A program made the position numbers and the translations under genes. The notes under the pieces were generated by a model that had not been told where the DNA came from, ran no database searches, and was given only the letters and a program-made list of their open reading frames with translations. Shown here piece after piece: positions 23,818 through 38,490 of a DNA stretch of 64,000 nucleotides; position 1 is the first letter of the stretch, and each line of letters begins with the position of its first letter. This DNA comes from Poecilobothrus nobilitatus (lineage: Eukaryota > Arthropoda > Insecta > Diptera > Dolichopodidae), in NCBI GenBank assembly GCA_947095535.1, contig OX352772.1:224772994-224836993 (forward strand). Reading direction: 5' to 3'.

Positions 23818-26780
23818 AGGTAGATAGGTAAAAAGAATATGCTTATCAGCAAAATTTGTTAGGAGGTTATTATTATTATTTTTTATGCATTTCTCTGCCA
23901 TATAAATGTGGACAGGAAATTAACAGCTATTCCTGTTCAGACGCGGCTCTAAATGTCGTAAGGGGGAATAACTCTTACGATGTGTGTGGAATTCGAATCC
24001 ACACCCCTTGGTATTTAAACGTATTATACGCTCTTACCCACTAGGCCACCGAGGTCCCGGTTATTATTATTTGTTTGGGTTAAAGAAAAATGTGTAAACC
24101 ATATGTAGAGTTATTCAAAGAAAAGTTAAGTAAAAGTAATTAAATAAAAGTAACTGTTGAATGTTTGGAATCTTTATCTGTTTCTTTATCTTTATATATT
24201 TTATCTATGGAACATATAACTATCCCCCTTAAACTGAGGCTCCGACGAAGCTATTATTTTAGAAATTTTATTATAGAATTTACTTTTTATTATCATTACC
24301 TATTATCTATTACCTAATATGACTGTTCTATATCATCTATGTGATTTCGAAGTAGGGTTATATAAAAATTTCTTTGAAAGATTTGGCGGGATATTTCTAA
24401 ATCGTTTCCTAGGTCCACAGTTTTATGAATATTGTTAGAATAGTTAGCGAGTATACCTGAAATAATTTCTTGTTGGTAATTCATGTGGTTTGGAATCTTA
24501 CTGATTTGACCAGAAATTTGTTTATTGACCGAAATTTGTTTATTTGATTCTGTAATTAGTTCAGAATTTGTTTTTGCTAAATTGTCTAATTTTCTTTTTA
24601 TAAATTGTTCGTCTTCATTATCCATATTTCCAGTAAAAATTTTAATACCCGAATCTAGAAAGTTCTTAGTCTTAGTCCGTGTATTTTTGTTTGTAGAAGA
24701 TTAAAACTATGTATCAAAGTCAAATAGGAAGGGTAATTTCTGTTAAAATTATAAACTACACCATTTTAACAACGCAATATTTTTTCTCTATATGGCAATG
24801 CTATACATAATTATATAAATGTCATTTAACATATTTCTTCTTTTCTCTTTAATATAACTTTTGCTTTAACTTATTTTTTAGTCTGAATAAAGCACCTGTT
24901 TTGAAATGTTGTTGATTTTTTATTTCAATTTCAACAAAGACTATCGGCCCAGGCACGTGGTTCATAAACAATTTCATCAGAATTATGCGATATAAAATAT
25001 TTTTTTTTGGATTCATTAAAATTTAATTGTTTTTTAAGAATAAAGATCGAAATCGATAAAGCGGGTAGCAGTAACTATGATTGACGGAAAATACAGATGC
25101 GGAGTATTTTAGTTCATTTAGATTTATAGGAATATGTGGATGGAACAAAAATTAAAGCAGAAAATATGGAGTCTGAAGAAACTAGAAAATGGAATAAAAA
25201 TGACGGGAAAGCGCTAGCTACTATTCGATGAGTTTAAAAATAACCAAATTAATTATGTAAATAACTGCACTAACTCAAAATAGGCTTGGTAAAAGTTAAA
25301 AGGATTTCATCAACAGACTGGTCTAACTAGAAAAGTTTCACTTTTTAAACAACTATTGAACTTGAAAATGTCAGAAAATCAATTAATGGAGAACTATTTG
25401 GAATCATTTTTTACAGTTGTAGAAAAATTAACGGAAGTTGAATTAAAATTGAACGATAAGTTAATGGTCATAATATTATTATCAAGTTTACCACCAGGAT
25501 ACAAACATTTTGTAATTGCCATTGAGTCACGAGATACTCTCCCTGATACACAATCATTGAAGGTTAAGTTATTGGAAGAAGGACGGAGACGAGAAACCTT
25601 TAATATAAACGAAAAAATTAAATTGCTTTTTAACAATGTCGAACACCAATCAAAAATTTAAATACAATAAGAACAATGATAGCAAAAGTTAAAATTATGT
25701 TTGTTTTAAGAGCAATCGGAAATGCCATTATGCAGCTCAATGTTGAGTAAAAAATATTAGAAATCATAAGTCAGCAACAAAGAACAGCTATAATCAAAAT
25801 AATCGAGCAGTATCTTTTTCGATGTAAAATGCCACTAATGGTTTAAATATTGATTCTGACATGTGAATTTTAGATTCAGAATTTACTTGTCAAATGTGCT
25901 GTGATAAACCTCTTTTCTCAAAATCCGAAAAACATCATGAACAGATTCAACTTGCTGGTAATAAATTTATTGAAGCAAAAGGTATTGGTGAAGTCATTTT
26001 GCAATCTGCTTCTAAACAAGTTGTATTAAAAGGTGTTTTGTATGTACCAGCATTAAATGGAAATATAATATCAATCAGTAAAGCAACATAAAATGGTTGC
26101 AGTGTTTAAGAATGAAAGAGCACTAATTTATAATCAACAAAAATGTGGTTTTACTGCTTGCGAAATGAATAACCTGTTTGTTTTTAGTGACAATAAACAA
26201 AATTAAGCTGGGTTCTAATAATATGGGCGAAAATTTTACTAAATGTCAACATCACAAATAAATGAAATGAAACATCAACGTACAAAGGTTAACAATTTTG
26301 ATTTCTGGTTTATTTAAAAAAAAAAAAAAAATTAAATAAAGTAAAACCTTGATTTGTTATTTAATTTATTTAAACCAAAAAATTCTTGATGATAGAACTG
26401 TTGTTCTATCCTTTTTGAACTCTACTTAAGAAAATTAACTTTTTAATTTTTACATTTTCTTAGATTTAATTTGCAATTTACAAAATCTATTTTTGGTAAA
26501 AATGCATTTTGTTATTACAAAACATACTTTTTTTCTTTTCATATTAAAAAAAAATAACATCCATGTCATTCTTTCTTATCGCAATTGAAAAAACGTTCAT
26601 AAAAAAACATCTGTGCAAAACAATATTATTGGAGTAGGTCATAATTATTGTAGAATTTAGAATAAGAATTTCATATTACAAAAATAAATACGTTTTGAGC
26701 GTTTTTATTCTTTTTATTATTTTATTTGGATTCATATTACAAAACAAACCGTGTTAAAATTGGACTAATTGTTTCGATAT
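23818..26780. repeat. Array unit 9 (B-to-A chimera, damaged end)
   Basis: B-type through the single TATTTTATC (near 24200), then A-type from TCTATTACC (near 24305) onward. Components: env 24314-24625, gag core 25356-25661, protease-like 25894-26091. From about 26663 it departs from other units (AATAAGAATTTC) and lacks TGTTTACAAAATAA before the boundary, merging into divergent unit 10. Confidence 0.9.
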
Positions 26781-29571
26781 AGGTAGGTAGGTAGAAAGAA
26801 TATGCTTATCAGCAAAATTTGTTAGGAGGTTATTATTATTATTTATGCATTTCTCTGCCATATAAATGTGGACAGGAAATTAACAGCTTTTCCTGTTCAG
26901 ACGTGGCTCTAAATGTCATAAAGGGGAATAACTCTTACGATGTGTGTGGAATTCGAATCCATGGTGTTTACAGCGTATTATACGCTCTTACCCACTAGGC
27001 CACCGAGGCCCCGGTTATTATTATTTGTTTGGGTTAAAGAAAAATGTGTAAACCATATGTAGAGTTATTCAAAGAAAAGTTAAGTAAAAGTAATTAAATA
27101 AAAGTAACTGTTGAATGTTTGGAATCTTTATCTGTTTCTTTATCTTTATATATTTTATCTATGGAACATATAACTATCCCCCTTAAACTGAGGCTCCGAC
27201 GAAGCTATTATTTTAGAAATTTTTATTTTATAGAATTTACTTTTTATTATCATAAAAGTGGTAATTCATGTGGTTTGGAATCTTACTGATTTGACCAGAA
27301 ATTTGTTTATTGACCGAAATTTGATTCTGTAATTAGTTCAGAATTTGTTTTTGCTAAATTGTCTAATTTTCTTTTTATAAATTGTTCGTCTTCATTATCC
27401 ATATTTCCAGTAAAAATTTTAATACCCGAATCTAGAAAGTTCTTAGTCTTAGTCCGTGTATTTTTGTTTGTAGAAGATTAAAACTATGTATCAAAGTCAA
27501 ATAGGAAGGGTAATTTCTGTTAAAATTATAAACTACACCATTTTAACAACGCAATATTTTTTCTCTATATGGCAATGCTATACATAATTATATAAATGTC
27601 ATTTAACATATTTCTTCTTTTCTCTTTAATATAACTTTTGCTTTAACTTATTTTTTAGTCTGAATAAAGCACCTGTTTTGAAATGTTGTTGATTTTTTAT
27701 TTCAATTTCAACAAAGACTATCGGCCCAGGCACGTGGTTCATAAACAATTTCATCAGAATTATGCGATATAAAATATTTTTTTTTGGATTCATTAAAATT
27801 TAATTGTTTTTTAAGAATAAAGATCGAAATCGATAAAGCGGGTAGCAGTAACTATGATTGACGGAAAATACAGATGCGGAGTATTTTAGTTCATTTAGAT
27901 TTATAGGAATATGTGGATGGAACAAAAATTAAAGCAGAAAATATGGAGTCTGAAGAAACTAGAAAATGGAATAAAAATGACGGGAAAGCGCTAGCTACTA
28001 TTCGATGAGTTTAAAAATAACCAAATTAATTATGTAAATAACTGCACTAACTCAAAATAGGCTTGGTAAAAGTTAAAAGGATTTCATCAACAGACTGGTC
28101 TAACTAGAAAAGTTTCACTTTTTAAACAACTATTGAACTTGAAAATGTCAGAAAATCAATTAATGGAGAACTATTTGGAATCATTTTTTACAGTTGTAGA
28201 AAAATTAACGGAAGTTGAATTAAAATTGAACGATAAGTTAATGGTCATAATATTATTATCAAGTTTACCACCAGGATACAAACATTTTGTAATTGCCATT
28301 GAGTCACGAGATACTCTCCCTGATACACAATCATTGAAGGTTAAGTTATTGGAAGAAGGACGGAGACGAGAAACCTTTAATATAAACGAAAAAATTAAAT
28401 TGCTTTTTAACAATGTCGAACACCAATCAAAAATTTAAATACAATAAGAACAATGATAGCAAAAGTTAAAATTATGTTTGTTTTAAGAGCAATCGGAAAT
28501 GCCATTATGCAGCTCAATGTTGAGTAAAAAATATTAGAAATCATAAGTCAGCAACAAAGAACAGCTATAATCAAAATAATCGAGCAGTATCTTTTTCGAT
28601 GTAAAATGCCACTAATGGTTTAAATATTGATTCTGACATGTGAATTTTAGATTCAGAATTTACTTGTCAAATGTGCTGTGATAAACCTCTTTTCTCAAAA
28701 TCCGAAAAACATCATGAACAGATTCAACTTGCTGGTAATAAATTTATTGAAGCAAAAGGTATTGGTGAAGTCATTTTGCAATCTGCTTCTAAACAAGTTG
28801 TATTAAAAGGTGTTTTGTATGTACCAGCATTAAATGGAAATATAATATCAATCAGTAAAGCAACATAAAATGGTTGCAGTGTTTAAGAATGAAAGAGCAC
28901 TAATTTATAATCAACAAAAATGTGGTTTTACTGCTTGCGAAATGAATAACCTGTTTGTTTTTAGTGACAATAAACAAAATTAAGCTGGGTTCTAATAATA
29001 TGGGCGAAAATTTTACTAAATGTCAACATCACAAATAAATGAAATGAAACATCAACGTACAAAGGTTAACAATTTTGATTTCTGGTTTATTTAAAAAAAA
29101 AAAAAAAATTAAATAAAGTAAAACCTTGATTTGTTATTTAATTTATTTAAACCAAAAAATTCTTGATGATAGAACTGTTGTTCTATCCTTTTTGAACTCT
29201 ACTTAAGAAAATTAACTTTTTAATTTTTACATTTTCTTAGATTTAATTTGCAATTTACAAAATCTATTTTTGGTAAAAATGCATTTTGTTATTACAAAAC
29301 ATACTTTTTTTCTTTTCATATTAAAAAAAAATAACATCCATGTCATTCTCTCTTATCGCAATTGAAAAAACGTTCATAAAAAAACATCTGTGCAAAACAA
29401 TATTATTGGAGTAGGTCATAATTATTGTAGAATTTAGAATATTTATTTCATATTACAAAAATAAATACGTTTTGAGCGTTTTTATTCTTTTTATTATTTT
29501 ATTTGGATTCATATTACAAAACAAATCGTGTTAAATGTTTACAAAATAAATTAGACTATGTGTTTCGATAT
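26781..29571. repeat. Array unit 10 (divergent, shortened)
   Basis: Length 2791 bp. Its first 550 bp differ at many sites: boundary AGGTAGGTAGG, SINE with GACGTGG and CATAAAGG, and ATGGTGTTT instead of the CACACCCCTTGGTATTT stretch. A deletion near 27255 removes about 190 bp, including most of the env fragment; only about 27262-27400 remains. A 9-bp deletion follows near 27320. From about 27330 on it is a normal A-type unit: gag core 28133-28438, protease-like 28671-28868. Confidence 0.92.
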
Positions 29572-32540
29572 AGGTAGATAGGTAAAAAGAATATGCTTAT
29601 CAGCAAAATTTGTTAGGAGGTTATTATTATTATTTTTTATGCATTTCTCTGCCATATAAATGTGGACAGGAAATTAACAGCTATTCCTGTTCAGACGCGG
29701 CTCTAAATGTCGTAAGGGGGAATAACTCTTACGATGTGTGTGGAATTCGAATCCACACCCCTTGGTATTTAAACGTATTATACGCTCTTACCCACTAGGC
29801 CACCGAGGTCCCGGTTATTATTATTTGTTTGGGTTAAAGAAAAATGTGTAAACCATATGTAGAGTTATTCAAAGAAAAGTTAAGTAAAAGTAATTAAATA
29901 AAAGTAACTGTTGAATGTTTGGAATCTTTATCTGTTTCTTTATCTTTATATATTTTATCTATGGAACATATAACTATCCCCCTTAAACTGAGGCTCCGAC
30001 GAAGCTATTATTTTAGAAATTTTTATTTTATTATAGAATTTACTTTTTATTATCATTACCTATTATCTACTACCTAATATGACTGTTCTATATCATCTAT
30101 GTGATTTCGAAGTAGGGTTATATAAAAATTTCTTTGAAAGATTTGGCGGGATATTTCTAAATCGTTTCCTAGGTCCACAGTTTTATGAATATTGTTAGAA
30201 TAGTTAGCGAGTATACCTGAAATAATTTCTTGTTGGTAGTTCATGTGGTTTGGAATCTTACTGATTTGACCAGAAATTTGTTTATTGACCGAAATTTGTT
30301 TATTTGATTCTGTAATTAGTTCAGAATTTGTTTTTGCTAAATTGTCTAATTTTCTTTTTATAAATTGTTCGTCTTCATTATCCATATTTCCAGTAAAAAT
30401 TTTAATACCCGAATCTAGAAAGTTCTTAGTCTTAGTCCGTGTATTTTTGTTTGTAGAAGATTAAAACTATGTATCAAAGTCAAATAGGAAGGGTAATTTC
30501 TGTTAAAATTATAAACTACACCATTTTAACAACGCAATATTTTTTCTCTATATGGCAATGCTATACATAATTATATAAATGTCATTTAACATATTTCTTC
30601 TTTTCTCTTTAATATAACTTTTGCTTTAACTTATTTTTTAGTCTGAATAAAGCACCTGCTTTGAAATGTTGTTGATTTTTTATTTTAATTTCAACAAAGA
30701 CTATCGGCCCAGGCACGTGGTTCATAAACAATTTCATCAGAATTATGCGATATAAAATATTTTTTTTTGGATTCATTAAAATTTAATTGTTTTTTAAGAA
30801 TAAAGATCGAAATCGATAAAGCGGGTAGCAGTAACTATGATTGACGGAAAATACAGATGCGGAGTATTTTAGTTCATTTAGATTTATAGGAATATGTGGA
30901 TGGAACAAAAATTAAAGCAGAAAATATGGAGTCTGAAGAAACTAGAAAATGGAATAAAAATGACGGGAAAGCGCTAGCTACTATTCGATGAGTTTAAAAA
31001 TAACCAAATTAATTATGTAAATAACTGCACTAACTCAAAATAGGCTTGGTAAAAGTTAAAAGGATTTCATCAACAGACCGGTCTAACTAGAAAAGTTTCA
31101 CTTTTTAAACAACTATTGAACTTGAAAATGTCAGAAAATCAATTAATGGAGAACTATTTGGAATCATTTTTTACAGTTGTAGAAAAATTAACGGAAGTTG
31201 AATTAAAATTGAACGATAAGTTAATGGTCATAATATTATTATCAAGTTTACCACCAGGATACAAACATTTTTTAATTGCCATTGAGTCACGAGATACTCT
31301 CCCTGATACACAATCATTGAAGGTTAAGTTATTGGAAGAAGGACGGAGACGAGAAACCTTTAATATAAACGAAAAAATTAAATTGCTTTTTAACAATGTC
31401 GAACACCAATCAAAAATTTAAATACAATAAGAACAATGATAGCAAAAGTTAAAATTATGTTTGTTTTAAGAGCAATCGGAAATGCCATTATGCAGCTCAA
31501 TGTTGAGTAAAAAATATTAGAAATCATAAGTCAGCAACAAAGAACAGCTATAATCAAAATAATCGAGCAGTATCTTTTTCGATGTAAAATGCCACTAATG
31601 GTTTAAATATTGATTCTGACATGTGAATTTTAGATTCAGAATTTACTTGTCAAATGTGCTGTGATAAACCTCTTCTCAAAATCCGAAAAACATCATGAAC
31701 AGATTCAACTTGCTGGTAATAAATTTATTGAAGCAAAAGGTATTGGTGAAGTCATTTTGCAATCTGCTTCTAAACAAGTTGTATTAAAAGGTGTTTTGTA
31801 TGTACCAGCATTAAATGGAAATATAATATCAATCAGTAAAGCAACATAAAATGGTTGCAGTGTTTAAGAATGAAAGAGCACTAATTTATAATCAACAAAA
31901 ATGTGGTTTTACTGCTTGCGAAATGAATAACTTGTTTGTTTTTAGTGACAATAAACAAAATTAAGCTGGGTTCTAATAATGTGGGCGAAAATTTTACTAA
32001 ATGGCATGAACATTTTGGTCACATCAACGTACAAAGGTTAACAATTTTGATTTCTGGTTTATTTAAAAAAAAAAAAAAAATTAAATAAAGTAAAACCTTG
32101 ATTTGTTATTTAATTTATTTAAACCAAAAAATTCTTGATGATAGAACTGTTGTTCTATCCTTTTTGAACTCTACTTAAGAAAATTAACTTTTTAATTTTT
32201 ACATTTTCTTAGATTTAATTTGCAATTTACAAAATCTATTTTTGGTAAAAATGCATTTTGTTATTACAAAACATACTTTTTTTCTTTTCATATTAAAAAA
32301 AAATAACATCCATGTCATTCTTTCTTATCGCAATTGAAAAAACGTTCATAAAAAAACATCTGTGCAAAACAATATTATTGGAGTAGGTCATAATTATTGT
32401 AGAATTTAGAATATTTATTTCATATTACAAAAATAAATACGTTTTGAGCGTTTTTATTCTTATTATTTTATTTGGATTCATATTACAAAACAAACCGTGT
32501 TAAATGTTTACAAAATAAATTGGACTATGTGTTTCGATAT
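29572..32540. repeat. Array unit 11 (type B)
   Basis: Type B, 2969 bp, with the long TTTTTATTTTATTATAG form near 30020 that only unit 2 shares in full. Components: env 30074-30385, gag core 31116-31421, protease-like 31661-31849, pre-integrase signature near 31980-32035. Confidence 0.93.
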
Positions 32541-35527
32541 AGGTAGATAGGTAAAAAGAATATGCTTATCAGCAAAATTTGTTAGGAGGTTATTATTATT
32601 ATTTTTTATGCATTTCTCTGCCATATAAATGTGGACAGGAAATTAACAGCTTTTCCTGTTCAGACGCGGCTCTAAATGTCGTAAGGGGGAATAACTCTTA
32701 CGATGTGTGTGGAATTCGAATCCACACCCCTTGGTATTTACAGCGTATTATACGCTCTTACCCACTAGGCCACCGAGGTCCCGGTTATTATTATTTGTTT
32801 GTGTTAAAGAAAAATGTGTAAACCATATGTAGAGTTATTCAAAGAAAAGTTAAGTAAAAGTAATTAAATAAAAGTAACTGTTGAATGTTTGGAATCTTTA
32901 TCTGTTTCTTTATCTTTATATATTTTATCTATTTTATCTATGGAACATATAACTATCCCCCTTAAACTGAGGCTCCGACGAAGCTATTATTTTAGAAATT
33001 TTATTATAGAATTTACTTTTTATTATCATTACCTATTATCTATTACCTAATATGACTGTTCTATATCATCTATGTGATTTCGAAGTAGGGTTATATAAAA
33101 ATTTCTTTGAAAGATTTGGCGGGATATTTCTAAATCGTTTCCTAGGTCCACAGTTTTATGAATATTGTTAGAATAGTTAGCGAGTATACCTGAAATAATT
33201 TCTTGTTGGTAATTCATGTGGTTTGGAATCTTACTGATTTGACCAGAAATTTGTTTATTGACCGAAATTTGTTTATTTGATTCTGTAATTAGTTCAGAAT
33301 TTGTTTTTGCTAAATTGTCTAATTTTCTTTTTATAAATTGTTCGTCTTCATTATCCATATTTCCAGTAAAAATTTTAATACCCGAATCTAGAAAGTTCTT
33401 AGTCTTAGTCCGTGTATTTTTGTTTGTAGAAGATTAAAACTATGTATCAAAGTCAAATAGGAAGGGTAATTTCTGTTAAAATTATAAGCTACACCATTTT
33501 AACAACGCAATATTTTTTCTCTATATGGCAATGCTATACATAATTATATAAATGTCATTTAACATATTTCTTCTTTTCTCTTTAATATAACTTTTGCTTT
33601 AACTTATTTTTTAGTCTGAATAAAGCACCTGTTTTGAAATGTTGTTGATTTTTTATTTCAATTTCAACAAAGACTATCGGCCCAGGCACGTGGTTCATAA
33701 ACAATTTCATCAGAATTATACGATATAAAATATTTTTTTTTGGATTCATTACAATTTAATTGTTTTTTAAGAATAAAGATCAAAATCGATAAAGCGGGTA
33801 GCAGTAACTATGATTGACAGAAAATACAGATGCGGAGTATTTTAGTTCATTTAGATTTATAGGAATATGTGGATGGAACAAAAATTAAAGCAGAAAATAT
33901 GGAGTCTGAAGAAACTAGAAAATGGAATAAAAATGACGGGAAAGCGCTAGCTACTATTCGATGAGTTTAAAAATAACCAAATTAATTATGTAAATAACTG
34001 CACTAACTCAAAATAGGCTTGGTAAAAGTTAAAAGGATTTCATCAACAGACTGGTCTAACTAGAAAAGTTTCACTTTTTAAACAACTATTGAACTTGAAA
34101 ATGTCAGAAAATCAATTAATGGAGAACTATTTGGAATCATTTTTTACAGTTGTAGAAAAATTAACGGAAGTTGAATTAAAATTGAACGATAAGTTAATGG
34201 TCATAATATTATTATCAAGTTTACCACCAGGATACAAACATTTTGTAATTGCCATTGAGTCACGAGATACTCTCCCTGATACACAATCATTGAAGGTTAA
34301 GTTATTGGAAGAAGGACGGAGACGAGAAACCTTTAATATAAACGAAAAAATTAAATTGCTTTTTAACAATGTCGAACACCAATCAAAAATTTAAATACAA
34401 TAAGAACAATGATAGCAAAAGTTAAAATTATGTTTGTTTTAAGAGCAATCGGAAATGCCATTATGCAGCTCAATGTTGAGTAAAAAATATTAGAAATCAT
34501 AAGTCAGCAACAAAGAACAGCTATAATCAAAATAATCGAGCAGTATCTTTTTTGATGTAAAATGCCACTAATGGTTTAAATATTGATTCTGACATGTGAA
34601 TTTTAGATTCAGAATTTACTTGTCAAATGTGCTGTGATAAACCTCTTTTCTCAAAATCCGAAAAACATCATGAACAGATTCAACTTGCTGGTAATAAATT
34701 TATTGAAGCAAAAGGTATTGGTGAAGTCATTTTGCAATCTGCTTCTAAACAAGTTGTATTAAAAGGTGTTTTGTATGTACCAGCATTAAATGGAAATATA
34801 ATATCAATCAGTAAAGCAACATAAAATGGTTGCAGTGTTTAAGAATGAAAGAGCACTAATTTATAATCAACAAAAATGTGGTTTTACTGCTTGCGAAATG
34901 AATAACCTGTTTGTTTTTAGTGACAATAAACAAAATTAAGCTGGGTTCTAATAATATGGGCGAAAATTTTACTAAATGTCAACATCACAAATAAATGAAA
35001 TGAAACATCAACGTACAAAGGTTAACAATTTTGATTTCTGGTTTATTTAAAAAAAAAAAAAAAATTAAATAAAGTAAAACCTTGATTTGTTATTTAATTT
35101 ATTTAAACCAAAAAATTCTTGATGATAGAACTGTTGTTCTATCCTTTTTGAACTCTACTTAAGAAAATTAACTTTTTAATTTTTACATTTTCTTAGATTT
35201 AATTTGCAATTTACAAAATCTATTTTTGGTAAAAATGCATTTTGTTATTACAAAACATACTTTTTTTCTTTTCATATTAAAAAAAAATAACATCCATGTC
35301 ATTCTTTCTTATCGCAATTGAAAAAACGTTCATAAAAAAACATCTGTGCAAAACAATATTATTGGAGTAGGTCATAATTATTGTAGAATTTAGAATATTT
35401 ATTTCATATTACAAAAATAAATACGTTTTGAGCGTTTTTATTCTTTTTATTATTTTATTTGGATTCATATTACAAAACAAATCGTGTTAAATGTTTACAA
35501 AATAAATTAGACTATGTGTTTCGATAT
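32541..35527. repeat. Array unit 12 (type A, subtype 2)
   Basis: Type A, 2987 bp. Components: env 33047-33358, gag core 34089-34394, protease-like 34627-34824. It shares TTTTTTGATG (near 34550) with unit 5. Private changes: ATTATAAGCTAC near 33485 and GATTGACAG near 33815. Confidence 0.93.
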
Positions 35528-38490
35528 AGGTAGATAGGTAAAAAGAATATGCTTATCAGCAAAATTTGTTAGGAGGTTATTATTATTATTTTTTATGCAT
35601 TTCTCTGCCATATAAATGTGGACAGGAAATTAACAGCTATTCCTGTTCAGACGCGGCTCTAAATGTCGTAAGGGGGAATAACTCTTACGATGTGTGTGGA
35701 ATTCGAATCCACACCCCTTGGTATTTAAACGTATTATACGCTCTTACCCACTAGGCCACCGAGGTCCCGGTTATTATTATTTGTTTGGGTTAAAGAAAAA
35801 TGTGTAAACCATATGTAGAGTTATTCAAAGAAAAGTTAAGTAAAAGTAATTAAATAAAAGTAACTGTTGAATGTTTGGAATCTTTATCTGTTTCTTTATC
35901 TTTATATATTTTATCTATGGAACATATAACTATCCCCCTTAAACTGAGGCTCCGACGAAGCTATTATTTTAGAAATTTTATTATAGAATTTACTTTTTAT
36001 TATCATTACCTATTATCTACTACCTAATATGACTGTTCTATATCATCTATGTGATTTCGAAGTAGGGTTATATAAAAATTTCTTTGAAAGATTTGGCGGG
36101 ATATTTCTAAATCGTTTCCTAGGTCCACAGTTTTATGAATATTGTTAGAATAGTTAGCGAGTATACCTGAAATAATTTCTTGTTGGTAGTTCATGTGGTT
36201 TGGAATCTTACTGATTTGACCAGAAATTTGTTTATTGACCGAAATTTGTTTATTTGATTCTGTAATTAGTTCAGAATTTGTTTTTGCTAAATTGTCTAAT
36301 TTTCTTTTTATAAATTGTTCGTCTTCATTATCCATATTTCCAGTAAAAATTTTAATACCCGAATCTAGAAAGTTCTTAGTCTTAGTCCGTGTATTTTTGT
36401 TTGTAGAAGATTAAAACTATGTATCAAAGTCAAATAGGAAGGGTAATTTCTGTTAAAATTATAAACTACACCATTTTAACAACGCAATATTTTTTCTCTA
36501 TATGGCAATGCTATACATAATTATATAAATGTCATTTAACATATTTCTTCTTTTCTCTTTAATATAACTTTTGCTTTAACTTATTTTTTAGTCTGAATAA
36601 AGCACCTGCTTTGAAATGTTGTTGATTTTTTATTTTAATTTCAACAAAGACTATCGGCCCAGGCACGTGGTTCATAAACAATTTCATCAGAATTATGCGA
36701 TATAAAATATTTTTTTTTGGATTCATTAAAATTTAATTGTTTTTTAAGAATAAAGATCGAAATCGATAAAGCGGGTAGCAGTAACTATGATTGACGGAAA
36801 ATACAGATGCGGAGTATTTTAGTTCATTTAGATTTATAGGAATATGTGGATGGAACAAAAATTAAAGCAGAAAATATGGAGTCTGAAGAAACTAGAAAAT
36901 GGAATAAAAATGACGGGAAAGCGCTAGCTACTATTCGATGAGTTTAAAAATAACCAAATTAATTATGTAAATAACTGCACTAACTCAAAATAGGCTTGGT
37001 AAAAGTTAAAAGGATTTCATCAACAGACCGGTCTAACTAGAAAAGTTTCACTTTTTAAACAACTATTGAACTTGAAAATGTCAGAAAATCAATTAATGGA
37101 GAACTATTTGGAATCATTTTTTACAGTTGTAGAAAAATTAACGGAAGTTGAATTAAAATTGAACGATAAGTTAATGGTCATAATATTATTATCAAGTTTA
37201 CCACCAGGATACAAACATTTTTTAATTGCCATTGAGTCACGAGATACTCTCCCTGATACACAATCATTGAAGGTTAAGTTATTGGAAGAAGGACGGAGAC
37301 GAGAAACCTTTAATATAAACGAAAAAATTAAATTGCTTTTTAACAATGTCGAACACCAATCAAAAATTTAAATACAATAAGAACAATGATAGCAAAAGTT
37401 AAAATTATGTTTGTTTTAAGAGCAATCGGAAATGCCATTATGCAGCTCAATGTTGAGTAAAAAATATTAGAAATCATAAGTCAGCAACAAAGAACAGCTA
37501 TAATCAAAATAATCGAGCAGTATCTTTTTCGATGTAAAATGCCACTAATGGTTTAAATATTGATTCTGACATGTGAATTTTAGATTCAGAATTTACTTGT
37601 CAAATGTGCTGTGATAAACCTCTTCTCAAAATCCGAAAAACATCATGAACAGATTCAACTTGCTGGTAATAAATTTATTGAAGCAAAAGGTATTGGTGAA
37701 GTCATTTTGCAATCTGCTTCTAAACAAGTTGTATTAAAAGGTGTTTTGTATGTACCAGCATTAAATGGAAATATAATATCAATCAGTAAAGCAACATAAA
37801 ATGGTTGCAGTGTTTAAGAATGAAAGAGCACTAATTTATAATCAACAAAAATGTGGTTTTACTGCTTGCGAAATGAATAACTTGTTTGTTTTTAGTGACA
37901 ATAAACAAAATTAAGCTGGGTTCTAATAATGTGGGCGAAAATTTTACTAAATGGCATGAACATTTTGGTCACATCAACGTACAAAGGTTAACAATTTTGA
38001 TTTCTGGTTTATTTAAAAAAAAAAAAAAAATTAAATAAAGTAAAACCTTGATTTGTTATTTAATTTATTTAAACCAAAAAATTCTTGATGATAGAACTGT
38101 TGTTCTATCCTTTTTGAACTCTACTTAAGAAAATTAACTTTTTAATTTTTACATTTTCTTAGATTTAATTTGCAATTTACAAAATCTATTTTTGGTAAAA
38201 ATGCATTTTGTTATTACAAAACATACTTTTTTTCTTTTCATATTAAAAAAAAATAACATCCATGTCATTCTTTCTTATCGCAATTGAAAAAACGTTCATA
38301 AAAAAACATCTGTGCAAAACAATATTATTGGAGTAGGTCATAATTATTGTAGAATTTAGAATATTTATTTCATATTACAAAAATAAATACGTTTTGAGCG
38401 TTTTTATTCTTATTATTTTATTTGGATTCATATTACAAAACAAACCGTGTTAAATGTTTACAAAATAAATTGGACTATGTGTTTCGATAT
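35528..38490. repeat. Array unit 13 (type B)
   Basis: Type B, 2963 bp. Components: env 36024-36335, gag core 37066-37371, protease-like 37611-37799, pre-integrase signature near 37930-37985. No private change noticed. Confidence 0.93.
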
